Below, piece by piece: positions 25,335-36,416 of a stretch of 64,000 nucleotides of DNA (position 1 is the stretch's first letter; each line of letters begins with the position of its first letter). A program made the position numbers and the translations under genes. The notes beneath the pieces are model-generated. The model saw nothing but the letters and a program-made list of their open reading frames with translations, did not search any database and was not told the origin of the DNA. The DNA lies in contig JASANG010001402.1 in assembly GCA_030248215.1 (NCBI GenBank), forward strand, positions 388,501 to 452,500, read 5' to 3'. Source of the DNA: Enoplolaimus lenunculus (lineage: Eukaryota; Nematoda; Enoplea; Enoplida; Thoracostomopsidae).

Positions 25335-26688
25335 ATGAGTGCAATCGAAGTGGTGCCAAATCACCCGCTTTCGCTTAATCATTGCTTCGCTGAAGGTCTG
25401 GCATTGGGCAACGTCCGAGGTATCAAATCTTTGCGTCAAGCGTATTTCTATATCTTGCTTTTACATCACGATAAACCGAAAGAAGCCCAACAGCTATTGG
25501 TTGATGAGGTAATGCATGGAATCCAGAGAGAATCGCCCAGTACGTGCAAAAAGTTGTTCCCGAGCCAAATGTCAATTTTTTATGTCACAGCGGGATATTT
25601 ACAAGTCAATTATGGCGCATCAATTGCAAATACCGGGAAATCCGTTTTGTGAAGTTTTTGAATCTGTTTTACTGCAGATTGAAGATCTGCAAAGTGTTGA
25701 ATTTCGTGTTTATACAGCAAAACACGACCTCGTATTTACATCTGGACTCAAATTTGGCGAATGGAAAACTCCGGTGCCAGGATTTGATGTCCATGGTATA
25801 AATCTGAAACAGCTCGCGCAAAGTCTAGCAAAAAGCAATGAGGTAGAAAACCCCATGTTTCAAGATATCATCACAAATTTTAAATTTTTCCATCCTGTTG
25901 TTAAAAAATCCGTACTTATTATTGGGGACAGCCAACCGCGTTTTTTCAAAAGCATTACATCTGGGGATGTCGTTCCAGTAAGTGGTGGAAAATACGGGGA
26001 TATGTTGCGTGTAATAAATTCTGGTCGCTTCCAACTATCAGACTACAAATGGATCCTAGTGTATTGTGGTACCAACTGCGCTATTAAGTTGACATATTCA
26101 GCTGCACAGCGAAGTCATGAATGGCGTTTGTTGCGTCAGGCGCTAATGACGGAAGCGTTAGCGCGCGATAAACCGACAGTGGTGTTCTGCTGCTCATTTG
26201 ATCACCCGAGTAATCCGCATAATGCCGCTCAGTGTTCTTTTGTGGAGCAACAGCTACAAGGCACTCCAGTTGTATGCATCAGTTGGAGGGACATTTCAAA
26301 CCCTTTTTTATTGCCTAATGGTCGCATAAATCTGGATTTTTTTCAAGTACGGCAAAAACGGGGTGTTATGGCGCGCGAAAAAGAAATTCATTTGAACCAC
26401 AACGGATTACGTATTCTTTGGGAAACATGGTGTCGCTATCTGCCCGATTTGAAATTTATCTCGTATTCGCTGTCGCCTGAACCACATAGTGTTATGAAAT
26501 CGGTATTCCAGCCGACAGAGTCAAATCCAAGTGAACCAGTGCGGGAAACTTCTGGAGCGGTTGGCAGTTGTACAACAGTGCGAAGTGTTGTGGTGCCATG
26601 TTCAAGCACAAACGAAGACTTTCGGGTATTTAATGAAGGGCACAGAAACCGTCCCTATAAACGTGGTTGGGACAGTCAGCAAAAATAA
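25335..26688 (+). mobile_element. Third ORF region of the BEL/Pao element, SGNH/GDSL-hydrolase-like
   Basis: Downstream of pol, inside the LTRs, lies a coding region with the SGNH block order: VLIIGDSQPRFF (block I, GDS), GGKYGDMLRVI (block II Gly), ILVYCGTNCA (block III, GxN) and KEIHLNHNGLRILWETW (block V, His). The spacing between the blocks fits a single SGNH fold. I see no membrane segment, furin-like site or signal peptide, so it is not an evident env. Esterase-like SGNH domains are known from CR1 LINE ORF1 and from giant Penelope-like elements. I do not recall one in BEL/Pao, so its role here is unknown. Confidence 0.7.
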
Positions 26689-26763
26689 TACAACGGGAGT
26701 TAACTTTATGCCAATGCGTAATTGCTAAGATTTATGGGTGTGGAGTCACGTTTTGAGGGGGAA

Positions 26764-26926
26764 TGTTCTGAAGAAGGAAAACAGGATTGAGGTATTTCTG
26801 GTTATTGCAAAGCAGTGGCTATTTTGCATATTCAAAACCTCAGAAAAGTACTATAATTTTAATACAGTCAGTGTAAAAAGGTGAAAGTGTGTGATACGGT
26901 TTCTAATAAATACAATTTTGCGTACA
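26764..26926 (+). repeat. 3' LTR of the BEL/Pao element
   Basis: The LTR is 163 bp and nearly identical to the 5' LTR. It is preceded by a purine run, GAGGGGGAA (26755-26763), suitable as a polypurine tract, and followed by the target duplication CAGTG. Confidence 0.95.
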
Positions 26927-26999
26927 CAGTGCATGATCACTCTTTAGCATTCGTGCGCAATTTTGCCGAAATTTGCGTCGTACAAAATGTGTGACCGAG

Positions 27000-27280
27000 C
27001 AGGGTGTAAAATGATATGCTTTTTCGTTTCCGTTTCCGGCAAAAAACAGTATCCGTTTCCGTTCCTGTTATAGAAATACCGGAAATTCATTTATTTTTAC
27101 GTTCAAAATTAGTTATAAGTTTTACGAATAAATTTCTCGCATTTTTTCATTACAGATGTGCTGCAATTGTCCGCACTGAAACAAAAAATACGATGAGAAA
27201 AATACCGGATTTTATTACCGGAACTGGATTGTGAATATATCGGACTTTCTCAACGGAACCGGGTTTCCGGTTGCACCCTG
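27000..27280. mobile_element. hAT-like MITE (CAGGGTG ends)
   Basis: CAGGGTGTAAAATG and ...GGTTGCACCCTG are inverted over about 11 bp. The body is rich in CCGTTTCCG and TACCGGA motifs. No duplication is seen. It lies just downstream of the BEL/Pao element. Confidence 0.6.
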
Positions 27281-27829
27281 ATTTTATGAATTTATGTATG
27301 TATGATTATGATGTATAAAAAGCCACTTATTTACCGAAAAATTCATTTTTAACGCTATTTAATTGAAATCCTATGTGTTAAACACACTATACTGTCAAGA
27401 AACAAATGTAGTAGCAGGGAAACGTTTATGGAGTATGACAAGCTTTAAAAATTATAGTAAAACGCGCTCAGACAATGTTAAAAAATAAATTGCGCCAACC
27501 TGCTATTTTACGTAACAGCAGTTTGGCCTGGGTCAAAACTACGTTTCACCTCAAAGACCAATCATATATGATTATAGACACACAATACCGTTTAGCCAAT
27601 CAAAGTTGGTGTTTATACATCACATTTGTTTTGCGGCATCTCACAATCGATATTTGGCTTATGCCAAACTGCTATTTGCTTCTAAAGCGATTTGGCATAT
27701 GCCAATTGGTATTAATTGGCCTGCCGAAAAGGAGTCTACTCTAGTAAAGTTATATGTAAAAGTCGGCTTGTTAAAGTTTGTGGCCCACGTTACGCTTTTA
27801 GCACAACAAACAGGCTGCTTTATTGTGTT

Positions 27830-28035
27830 TCAGGCTAGGCTTAGGCTATCCTTAGGACTTCGGGTAAGGCTTAATAGGCTTAGCCTTAGTCATAATAGGC
27901 TAAGGGTTTAGGCTAAGCTTAGGCTATGGCTTAGGATTAGGCGAGGGTTTAGGCTTCCGCTTAGGCTAAGGCTTAGGCTTCAGCTATGGCTTACACTTTA
28001 GGCTAGGGCTTAAGCCAACGCTTAGGCTCTGGTTT
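27830..28035 (+). repeat. TTAGGC-like degenerate array
   Basis: About 200 bp of TTAGGC, TTAGGCTA and variants, without recognisable terminal repeats. It could be a worn MITE or an independent array. Confidence 0.6.
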
Positions 28036-28404
28036 GCGAGTAATTTACTGAGTTCAAATTCATTTCTTCGCCGCTTTATTCACACCCTCGAAAAAACCTC
28101 TGGTGCCCAACCCTGTCATGAAGTAATGAAGTCAATTAAGTTTCTTTTTGAACTGTCAATATTTGATTTTATACTGTCTCTGCATCATAACAAATATGTA
28201 TCGTACTTTATTTGACGGAAAAATTTCAATTGCTGTCTAACGGATTATAGTCATTGCACAAATTACAAATATTTTAAAATTATCATTTTCGAAGAATACT
28301 TCACTTTAAATTGAACGCAACATAAAAACGCTAATTGAATACTAGGTTCTACTTTGCTTACAAGGCGTTAAATAGAAGCATTTACTATAGCCAAGGTCGT
28401 CTTA

Positions 28405-28667
28405 TTATTCAGAACAAGTATATGTGTTTTCGCTCGCTTCTTTGCCCCATTTTCTCGGCTTGAAACTACATTCTTTCAGTATTGCTTTATGCTTTTTTAA
28501 GTGTCCTCTCATTTCGTCAGCGTACGCGTAAAACGCCGGTTCGCAACCTTTCCATACGTCATTTTGTTCGAGACAGTCAGTAACACATTGCACCCATTGT
28601 TCGTACGCCGAACAGTCTTTTTTCTCCAATTCACTGTCAGTGTTGCATTTGTTCCAACAGCTCTCTG
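28405..28667 (-). CDS. Cysteine-rich terminal exon, unknown protein
   Basis: An open frame follows a good acceptor (TTTTCTAG|CAG or TTTTCTAGCAG|AG at 28664-28667) and ends at a stop. It encodes about 87 residues with spaced cysteines: ESCWNKCN, KKDCSAYEQWVQCVTDCLEQ, KGCEPAFYAYADEM and ILKECSF. The evenly spaced Cys, the aromatic residues and the charged tail look like a folded secreted domain. It loosely resembles the small Cys-rich DUF19/T20D4.11-type domains of nematodes, but I cannot confirm that. No upstream exon with a signal peptide was found. An inverted-repeat element begins just 5' of the acceptor and may have displaced or interrupted the gene. Confidence 0.45.
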
Positions 28668-28683
28668 CTAGAAAAGTGAACAT

Positions 28684-28954
28684 TAACCCTTTCTCAGATG
28701 AATATTTACAATTTCACATGAGATGTAATTTCAAGGTGAGATTCGAACCCCAGTCTCACGGGTGGGAGGCGTTTACGATGACCACTGAGCTATAGGAGCA
28801 TGACGCTCGAGCCCGAGGGGGCTCTTACGTCTTGTGGAGATTTAAAACTGCGCATATATGTTATAAATGTGAAACACTGCTCACAGTGTGTGTATTGCTT
28901 ATACATTATTGTATTTAGTTGCTCATAGTGTACTCTAGGAGCGAAAGGGTTAAA
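28684..28954. mobile_element. Inverted-end unit with tRNA-like segment (AACCCTTTC ends)
   Basis: AACCCTTTCTCAG at the left is mirrored by GCGAAAGGGTT at the right. The minus strand of 28732-28803 has tRNA promoter-like boxes (TAGCTCAGTGGTCA and GGGTTCGAATC). An inverted relative lies at 28999-29533. Confidence 0.6.
28732..28803 (-). repeat. tRNA-derived sequence (SINE-like head)
   Basis: Box A (TAGCTCAGTGG) and box B (GGTTCGAATCTC) are clear, but I cannot pair a full acceptor stem, so it is more likely a tRNA-derived repeat than a working tRNA gene. Confidence 0.5.
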
Positions 28955-28998
28955 GATGAAACAGAAATATTCATGTGAAAAGGTCAAACGGACAATTT

Positions 28999-29533
28999 TT
29001 TAACTCTTTCACTTTTAGAGTATACTATGAGTAACTAAACACAAATAATATACAAACAATACAGACAGTGTGAGCAGTGCGTAATAATTTTAACAAATAT
29101 GCGCTGTGCAAAATCTCTGTCAGTCTGGGTTGGAACTGGGACTTCAGACCTTTCTACTAAGCAGCTGAAAAGCGAGTTACGGGTGGTGTCAAACTAACCA
29201 CCTTCTGCGTGTCATGCAGACGCTGTTATCTCTGCGCCACGTAGCCCGCCTCTCCAACTGCATTTTCGTCGAATATGTGTCGGTTGACCGTATGATGTCA
29301 GCTAGCATACATACGTGCACTGCACTATATTGCATGTGCATCTAACGGACAAGCATGTCTCACATGCTTACAATCTCTAAAAGACGTGAGAGCCCCGTCA
29401 GTCTCGAGCGTCAAGTTACTACAGCTGAGTGGTCATTGTAAACGTCTCCCACCAGAGAGGCTCGTTATCGAATCTTACTTTGACATTAATACATCACATA
29501 TGAAATTAAAAATATTCATGTGACAAAGGCTTA
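28999..29533. mobile_element. Inverted relative of the 28684 unit, with an insertion
   Basis: It starts TTAACTCTTTCAC and carries the same GTGAGCAGTG, GAGTGGTCATTGTAAACG and ATTCATGTGA landmarks as 28684-28954, in mirror order. It is split by about 250 bp at 29106-29360 that contain a second tRNA-like piece. The two arms form a long imperfect inverted repeat. Confidence 0.55.
29176..29250 (-). repeat. tRNA-derived sequence
   Basis: The minus strand reads GTGGCGCAGAGATAACAGCG with a paired arm TCTGC-ATGACAC-GCAGA (apparent anticodon GAC) and GTTTGACACC as a box-B-like part. The T arm does not fold cleanly. Related pieces lie at 48712-48800 and 61850-61940. Confidence 0.45.
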
Positions 29534-30166
29534 AATTAATACTGTCGTTAATGGGAAAAAAGTTTTAGTCAAAAACAGTTTGCCAACCAAGAATCGTACG
29601 CGAGATAATTTTGATACAAGTCCATCATGTCTGCAGCATTTCGAAATTTTTTGACTTGAGATTATTTAGATTTTATGACAAAAATCCTTAGTCGCTACTT
29701 TGATTATGACTAGCAGAATTTCGATCCAAGTGTATGTTAAAAACACTAACGTATAGAACACGTTCTACACAGGGATGACTAATATCCACAGCGCCGAATT
29801 AAAAAGGGGGCGGGGGGGCCGGGCCCCGGGCCTCCCATCAAAAGGGGCCATCCACCAACCGAAAACCGACGATATGTTTCAATTGTTAACAAGACAACAA
29901 AAATTTTTGCGCGAACCACGAAGTTATGCAAGCTTTGAAACATTTCATTGGTGAGCCCTCTCGGACATGCTCGGAGCGGCCAACTACTCTTATTCTAACG
30001 GCGTTTGTACCACTACGGCAGTTTTGTGGAGTACTGATTGCGTTCTTCAGTAGGGTTATATACAGCGGTGTACAAAATACCTTTCCAAATGTTGAGAAAG
30101 GTCTCGAGATTTATCTTATTTTCTGGTTTCTGCAAGGTCAGGACTAGTCAGATAAGCCTACGCCAC

Positions 30167-30336
30167 CAGTGGCGGATCCAGGATGTCAAAATGGGGGGCC
30201 AAAATTTCACAGGTAATAAACTTACTTTTGACCCGCACACAAACCACGAATTATTGTCATAAAATTGCTATATAATTTTTGTCGAGATGCTGTTGGGGGG
30301 GCCACGGCCGGGGTGGCCCCCATGGATCCGCCATTG
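30167..30336 (+). mobile_element. hAT-like MITE (CAGTGGCGGATCC family), nested
   Basis: The ends are CAGTGGCGGATCCAGG and ...CCATGGATCCGCCATTG, flanked by TACGCCAC on both sides (exact 8 bp). It sits inside the larger element at 29789-31889. Confidence 0.9.
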
Positions 30337-30711
30337 TACGCCACCTATAATTTGCGATTTCATACTTATGGTAGTACGATCAAAAGTTGTGTAGTCAGAT
30401 TAGCTCTATTCAGGACAGGAACTTTGCATTCCGACCTTAGAGCGCCCGTGCAATGGCAATCCTTATCCGTCATCATTGGACTATTTTAGACTAAATTTAA
30501 AAAATCATCAAGAATATTTATATTGACCCGGAGAGCAACAGTAAATATATAGACACATGTTCCTACTTTTTGTCAATGGCCCTTTCGGAGCACCAAATGT
30601 CCTCGCATATTCTTGCTCCTGGATAAAACTTCTGACCACCGAAGTAGGGTGAACACTCATACCAGGAAACAAAGGTTCGGATTCGGATTCAGCAAAAAGT
30701 TGCGGTTCATA

Positions 30712-30859
30712 TTCGGATCCGGTTTCGGTTCTGAAAAACCGAATCAAAAAGCCGAATCCAGCAGTGTTTTGCAGTATGTTTTTCATTCGGATCCGGTTTC
30801 GGTTCTGAAAAACCGAATCAAAAAGCCGAATCCAGCAGTGTTTTGCAGTATGTTTTTCA
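30712..30859 (+). repeat. Tandem duplication of about 74 bp
   Basis: The segment starting CGGATCCGGTTTCGGTTC and ending TATGTTTTTCATT occurs twice back to back (30712-30785 and 30786-30859), essentially identical. It is a recent duplication within the GGATTCGG-rich unit. Confidence 0.85.
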
Positions 30860-32534
30860 TTTTTTAAACAATAAAATTCAAGTAAATTGTTATAGAAATC
30901 AATTTTTTTGCATGTGGCATATCTCAGAACTGAGGTCGAGTTCGAAATATGTATATATTTACGAACGTTTAAAGTTATCCTGCTGGCATTGCGGTGATAT
31001 TCTGAAACAAACTATAGATATAAGTGAAATTCGCAACATGCAAGATTTGGTTTGAGATTCTGCAAATTAGCAATGGATTCGGATTCGGTTTCGGATTCGG
31101 TTGAATCGTGGATTCGGTGCCACCTCAGGTGTGTTGAAAGAAACTTTTGGAAAATATAGTGGTCGAAAAAGCAAGAATATGAAAGAAAACGAGACCCGCA
31201 TCGTCCATTTTCGGACGTCAGAAAATTTCTAGACTGGTGGAATTGTAAGTGACTTCTCTAAGGGCAAATCTAGAACAGTCTCTTGGCCGTAAATTTTGTT
31301 TCGTACTTTTGCTACAATTTCTTTTACTAAAATGTATCACTTTAAGCTTTGCACACAAAACACATTTTCGATATTTGAAGAAATATTTTCTTAAATTCAA
31401 GACAGTTATGTCTTAATTTAGACTCCAGATATATATTTCTTGAATGCAAGACATTACTTTCTGAAATTTTTCAGAAATATGTGTCTTAAATTCTTAAAAC
31501 TTAAATGTGTTAAATTTAAGAGTCTCTTTCATAAACGATTAAGACAATATTTCTGAAATATAAGACAAATGTGACTGAAATAAAAGACATGTTTTACATC
31601 AAGATTTGTCAGGGGAGTTGCGTTCTAAGTTGGGAGCTAAGCTCAACCAAATTCCTCAATTTTACAACCTAAGATACGTCCAAGACGTAAACTTAGGTTT
31701 GTGGGGAACCTGAGCTCAACCCGAAATATCTCTGAAATTCGATTATTTATATACTCTTTCAAGAATATAAATTGAGGAACTTTTTTTACATACATAAAAA
31801 TCAGAGGACCCCGGGCTCCTAGTCATAAGGACGCCCTGACCTCCTGGTCATATGGGCCCCGGGCCTCCTACCACCTTAATCCGGCCCTGAATATTCATAA
31901 CGAATGGTGAAAGCCAGAACTTAAACAGGCCCGTGAGACTAAACCTAATTCTAAGCCTATACTTAAACTTAAACCAAAGCACAAGCTGTCGGCCCATTTA
32001 AGAGCGTCTGGTTATTTCTCTGAAAGCCAACAGTGTAAACTTAGGAAATTAGTATTTATGTTGAAGCTTACGTACGCTTGTGCTTTATAGGCTTATGCTT
32101 AGGAATACAGCTGACGTTTAGAGTTTACACCTTTGAAAATGGCATAGGTCTGCCATTTGTTATAAAAACTATTTCTGCGTCAAAGGATTTTCATTGCCAA
32201 AATATTTGATGTGGCTAAAATACTTAACTGCCTAAAATTTTGTAGGCTGCCATGCTTCAGACTCAATTGCGTCGCATGCTTATTGCATGCGAGCAGTTTT
32301 GCTTGAGTATAGAATTTACAAATTTCTAACCTGATGCAGTCGTCGCTAAAACTGTGATTACGACAAGCAAACGAAGCCTGAAATGTAAGCCATATTCAGA
32401 ATCAGCTAAGGCACGCAATCGCTAGAATCCTCCTGGTAAATTTTTTTAAACAACCGTCAAAAAATTCTCTGTTTAGACAGAGTGGGTAGGGATAACGCGG
32501 GCACCCAAAAGGGAGGGTCATTTTCTACAAATGA

Positions 32535-32775
32535 GCGTATTTTCCCGCCGAGATTTGAATTTGCCGCCAAAATTTGAAAGATTTTCGAACAAAAAAATAC
32601 GTTTTGCCACAAAATCGTAAATTCACGAACAGAATTTGAGTCTTTCCGCCAAAATTTAAATTTCCCGCCCAAAAAATAATTTTTCCAGCAAAATTTAATT
32701 TTTCCGCCAAAATTTGAATTTTCCGCCAAAATTTGAAATTCTCTCAAGATTTAAACTTCCCGTTAAAAATTTTCA
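32535..32775 (+). repeat. Minisatellite, about 21-bp unit
   Basis: Variants of TTTCCGCCAAAATTTGAAT repeat about ten times with much divergence. Confidence 0.7.
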
Positions 32776-33430
32776 AGTAAATTTTTTCCTCGAACTTAAA
32801 TTACTAGCTTCATCGTCTGTTCCGCAAAATATAAACGGTAAGAACGGTACGCTTAATTTTGTTAGTTTGAATAAGTTTTAACTGTACTTAAGAATATTCG
32901 CCAGCGGGAAGTAATAATTTTCACAGAGTACAATTTTAGTACAGTGCTGTGTAAAACTAACGGGGGGTTTCTTTTAACAGGGGTCATTTTTTCATTTGTC
33001 GCAGAGTAAAAATGACCAGGGGTGTTTTTAACGAGGTCATTTTTTCACACGACAGTTATTTAAAAATCAGACCCCTATGAAAATGTGTCTGGGGGTGATT
33101 TTTGCATGCGACACCGGTAATTCTGAGAAAGTTTAAATTGAAACTGTCGGCTAAAAGGTCCATTTTCTTCCGTAGCCCAATGCTGTCGGAAGCGGTCATT
33201 GTAAACGCTTGAATACAAAGACCTTAAAAATCGCGAATTACGTCACTGCCTTACGGAACCTCTATAAATATCCCAAGGACAACGTCACTTTCCTTTCGAA
33301 GTTGGGCCCATGTATACAACAGGGGCTTCCAGATTTCCAGGGTGGAGAACTTATGGCCAAGAGCGCAGCACAGCCACTCCTGTATGACGACTAGGAACTC
33401 CGCTGGTTTGGTAGGAGAAATCACAAGCAT

Positions 33431-33710
33431 AAAGTTTGCCTTGGAAAACTGGAAAAGTTAAAAATTCATAGCCTTAATACTCCCTGATTAGGTAGGGAAG
33501 ATCTGTAAATACTGGAAAAATGGAAAATTGAAAACGTATAGGTTTTCCACGGTTAGGTAGGAAAAGTTTGGAAGTAGTTTTTATTTGGAAAACGGGAAAA
33601 GTGGAAAATTTAAACGCCTACGATTTTCCCTGGGTTGGTAGGGAAAATTTGAACCATAGGTTTTGTATGGAAAACGGGAAAAGCTGAAAATTGAAAACGT
33701 ATAGAATTCA
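33431..33710 (+). repeat. Tandem repeat of about 77 bp, and an inverted relative downstream
   Basis: TGGAAAACGGGAAAAGTGGA and TTAGGTAGGGAAAAT-type segments recur every 76-77 bp. A reverse-oriented, more worn set lies at about 34255-34690 (TTTTCCACTTTTCCG, CCTACCAACCAAA). Confidence 0.6.
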
Positions 33711-35132
33711 AGCACTATTCCAGTTTACCCCCACAATGAAACAGTTTCCCCCTCTACAATCTTTCACGTATATAAAGACAGATTGTGGGACCCCACTGCT
33801 ATTTGAAGGGATACAAAGAAGGATGGGGGGTGTCACCCCTCTCTTCCCCCACAATAAAAACCTCATTCCCCGCCACAATCTTTCACGTTTATTAAGTCAA
33901 ATTGTGGCCCCCTCCGACGATTTGGAATGATAATAATGCAGGATGAGCACCACAGTGTTCAAAACTGTTTCAGTCATTTTAACGGTTTCAATAACAAAAT
34001 GCTTAATGCAGGGGGCTTGGTGGGTGGTAGCCCCCATCCTGCCGGGGGTGTGGGGGGCGGCAACCCCATGAGGACCATAACGCAAAATTGACGAAAAATT
34101 TTCGCACTACAAACTAGTTTTAAAACAGGAAAACAAAACATTTTTTATGTTACGAGTGAAAAAGTAACTCACCCTCTCCACATTTGATTAGTGGCAACTA
34201 AAAACTTCAAAATTACCGGTATTCAAACACTAGGATATTGCCAGATTTCGTGGGAAAAATTCGAAGCGTAAAATGAAAACAAACGTTCAAATTTTCCACT
34301 TTTTTCGTTTTCCTGACCTCGCCTACACCTCTAATTCTGCCTACCAACCAAAATGAATCATATACCTAGGCTTTAATTTTTAACTTTTTCCATTGTCCGC
34401 ACCACACCACACATGCCAATTTTCCAGCCAGACCAACCGAACGGTTCCATCCCAACTAGACCTAGAGAAAAGCTATAAAGTTTTCCACTTTCCCGGTTTA
34501 CGAAACTCGCCTACGCTTCCAACTTTCCCTACCAACCAAAAGAAATCATATAGCTAGACTTGAATTTTCTACTTTTCGCGTTTTCCGAATCAATCCACAC
34601 ATCCCAATTTTCCAGCAAGACCAACCCAAACAGTTCCTTACCTGCCAGAACTATAGGAAACCTATACCATACGTTTCCCTTTGCCAAACTTAAAATTTGA
34701 AATTTGTAGTTTCAAATATAATTTCTACCGGAACTTTCAAAATTGTGAGGTATATTGATTTTGTATTTAAGGTTGTCTTCAGAACAGTGAAAATATTTAT
34801 ACTACGGCTAGACTACTGAACAAATAAACAAACATACACCTGGGTACGCATGTTCAACAATGTTACGTCTACGTGTAAGTTGATGCAAATTGAACATTTA
34901 GTCGACTCTGCTATACTATTGGCTATTTATAATTTGAGTCAATTTTTACAGTCAAGAAGTCGATACAAAAGTGATGTAAGAGCCTGAGCCTAAGCCTAAA
35001 CATTACCAAAAATTAATTACCGGAATGTGTGGATTTTATGACGACGCAACAAATATCTAACAAGCATTCAGACTCGAAATTGGTACAATGACGACCATAA
35101 TAGAAATATATGGACAATGTATAAAACCTTTC

Positions 35133-35433
35133 TAAAGCCCCATTCACACGTGCAAGTTTTTGCAGCGAGAACTCGCAGCTGCAAATTGCACGAAATACTT
35201 GCAGCAGGAAACATTTTCAAAGGAACATTCCGATTGGCCAATCAAACTGCAGGTGCAGAAATTCACGCGACTTGCAACTACGTTGTCAGGTGCGAATTAA
35301 ACTCAATAGCATAAATTTCAGTGAATAATTTGCAGCTGCAAGAACTTCAAAGTTGTTTGTAACCAAATTTGCGCGTGCAAGTTGCACGTGCAAGTTTTTG
35401 CTGCAAAAACTTGCACGTGTGAATCACGCTTTA
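35133..35433. mobile_element. Inverted-repeat MITE (CACACGTGCAAG ends)
   Basis: TAAAGCCCCATTCACACGTG then CAAGTTTTTGCAGC is mirrored by GCTGCAAAAACTTGCACGTG then TGAATCACGCTTTA. It has 30-bp terminal repeats in a 301-bp element, with more GCTGCAA copies inside. The target duplication is unclear. Confidence 0.75.
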
Positions 35434-35931
35434 ACGTCTAAAATATTTCTGGATTCCAGGGAACAATAAATTTTCTCGCTCGCAATGCACGCGCCACAAA
35501 ACAACTTTTGGATGTTGCCGTACCCAGCGGAAATTATCCTCCCAATTTTTAAGGGCCCCCACCCTAACCGGTTAAAACAAAATCCGCCGAAGTTGGAGTT
35601 TGGGAGCAGCCCCACACCTGTCTGCTCCGACACTGCGCCCAACCTGTATGCAACAGATTGCTCTGTAAATTTTACGCCTTCAGTAAGACTGGAATCTTAA
35701 ACGTTTTCCTTTTGTATTCATCCGGTTGTTCCAGATGTGGAGCGGTACCAGCGGAAGTGCCCCCAAACCCCTAATTGGGGGATGTGCTCGTGGACCACAA
35801 AGTCATAGAGCTGTGAAACGTTCTATTAGAATCCCTTCGGATATTTTAGATGGACTGTCTTTCATGCCGCACATATTTCGGAGCGACAAACTTAACGCCG
35901 GACATGTTTGTGGGGCATTAATCCTAACGGC

Positions 35932-36148
35932 ACACTGCAAAAAATGGTGAGTCAAGTTGACTCTCTCTCAAAAGTAGGATTTTCCTGACACCACAAACTG
36001 TGAGTCAAAATTGGACTCCGCAAGAGCCAAACATGCTACTCAGTGAGTCGAATTTGAATCTGGCGGAGTCGAATTTTGACTCAGCTTGTGCAGTAAGGAA
36101 AAGCCTATTTCGGAGAGAATCAATTTGACTCACCATTTTTTGCAGTGT
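35932..36148. mobile_element. Inverted-repeat MITE (TGGTGAGTCAA ends)
   Basis: ACACTGCAAAAAATGGTGAG is mirrored by ...CTCACCATTTTTTGCAGTGT. The interior is rich in GAGTCAAA and GACTCA. It is 217 bp long. A one-ended relative starts at 38361 (CACACGGCAAAAAATGG). Confidence 0.75.
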
Positions 36149-36416
36149 AGAATTGTGGTGGAGCCATTATTTTACAGTGGGGAATCGAGAATATTGTTTG
36201 TGTTTTGGAATTTGACAGTTTAAATACAGATTTTAGCAAGTTTTTTGATATTTGAACAATATTTCGGCTTCTGCTATCGCCATATTTTTCTTTTATTTTG
36301 TTATCAAAACATATTGTGAGCATCAGATGAACCATTTACATGGCAAAATTTCAGCACTGCAAAGCGGATGACAAAGGTTACATTGCCACACCACTGGATT
36401 CGCTAATGGCTTTTTT

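Larger units (their letters stand above)
19021..26926 (+). mobile_element. BEL/Pao LTR retrotransposon, young, nearly whole
   Basis: The element is 7.9 kb, bounded by LTRs that begin TGTTCTG and end GTACA, with an exact 5-bp target duplication CAGTG at 19016-19020 and 26927-26931. The two LTRs differ at only two places over about 164 bp, so the insertion is recent. Part order is typical of BEL/Pao: gag, zinc knuckles, aspartic protease, reverse transcriptase, RNase H, integrase and a C-terminal DUF5641-like region. A third ORF with an SGNH-hydrolase-like layout follows. The element looks close to whole, with a small number of breaks (about three). It is the only element of this class in the window. 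Confidence 0.95.
29789..31889. mobile_element. 2.1-kb hAT-like element with nested insertions
   Basis: CAGCGCCGAATTAAAAAGGG is mirrored by ...CTTAATCCGGCCCTG, flanked by AATATCCA and AATATTCA (7 of 8). It contains the MITE at 30167-30336 and a GGATTCGG-rich unit at about 30663-31127. Part of its body (31237-31370) recurs in the shorter relative at 56355-56664. No transposase coding is seen. Confidence 0.8.
31890..35130. other. Gene-free repeat region
   Basis: Apart from the minisatellites noted, there is a duplicated CCACAATCTTTCACGT stretch at 33755 and 33870 and a worn hexamer piece at 31940-32130. No coding sequence is supported. Confidence 0.45.

Noticed and set aside
25335-26688. Retroviral env gene
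   Set aside because: No signal peptide, membrane anchor or cleavage site is visible. SGNH blocks explain the conserved residues better.
28732-28803. Functional tRNA gene
   Set aside because: The promoter boxes are good but the acceptor stem does not pair, and the piece sits inside a dispersed repeat.
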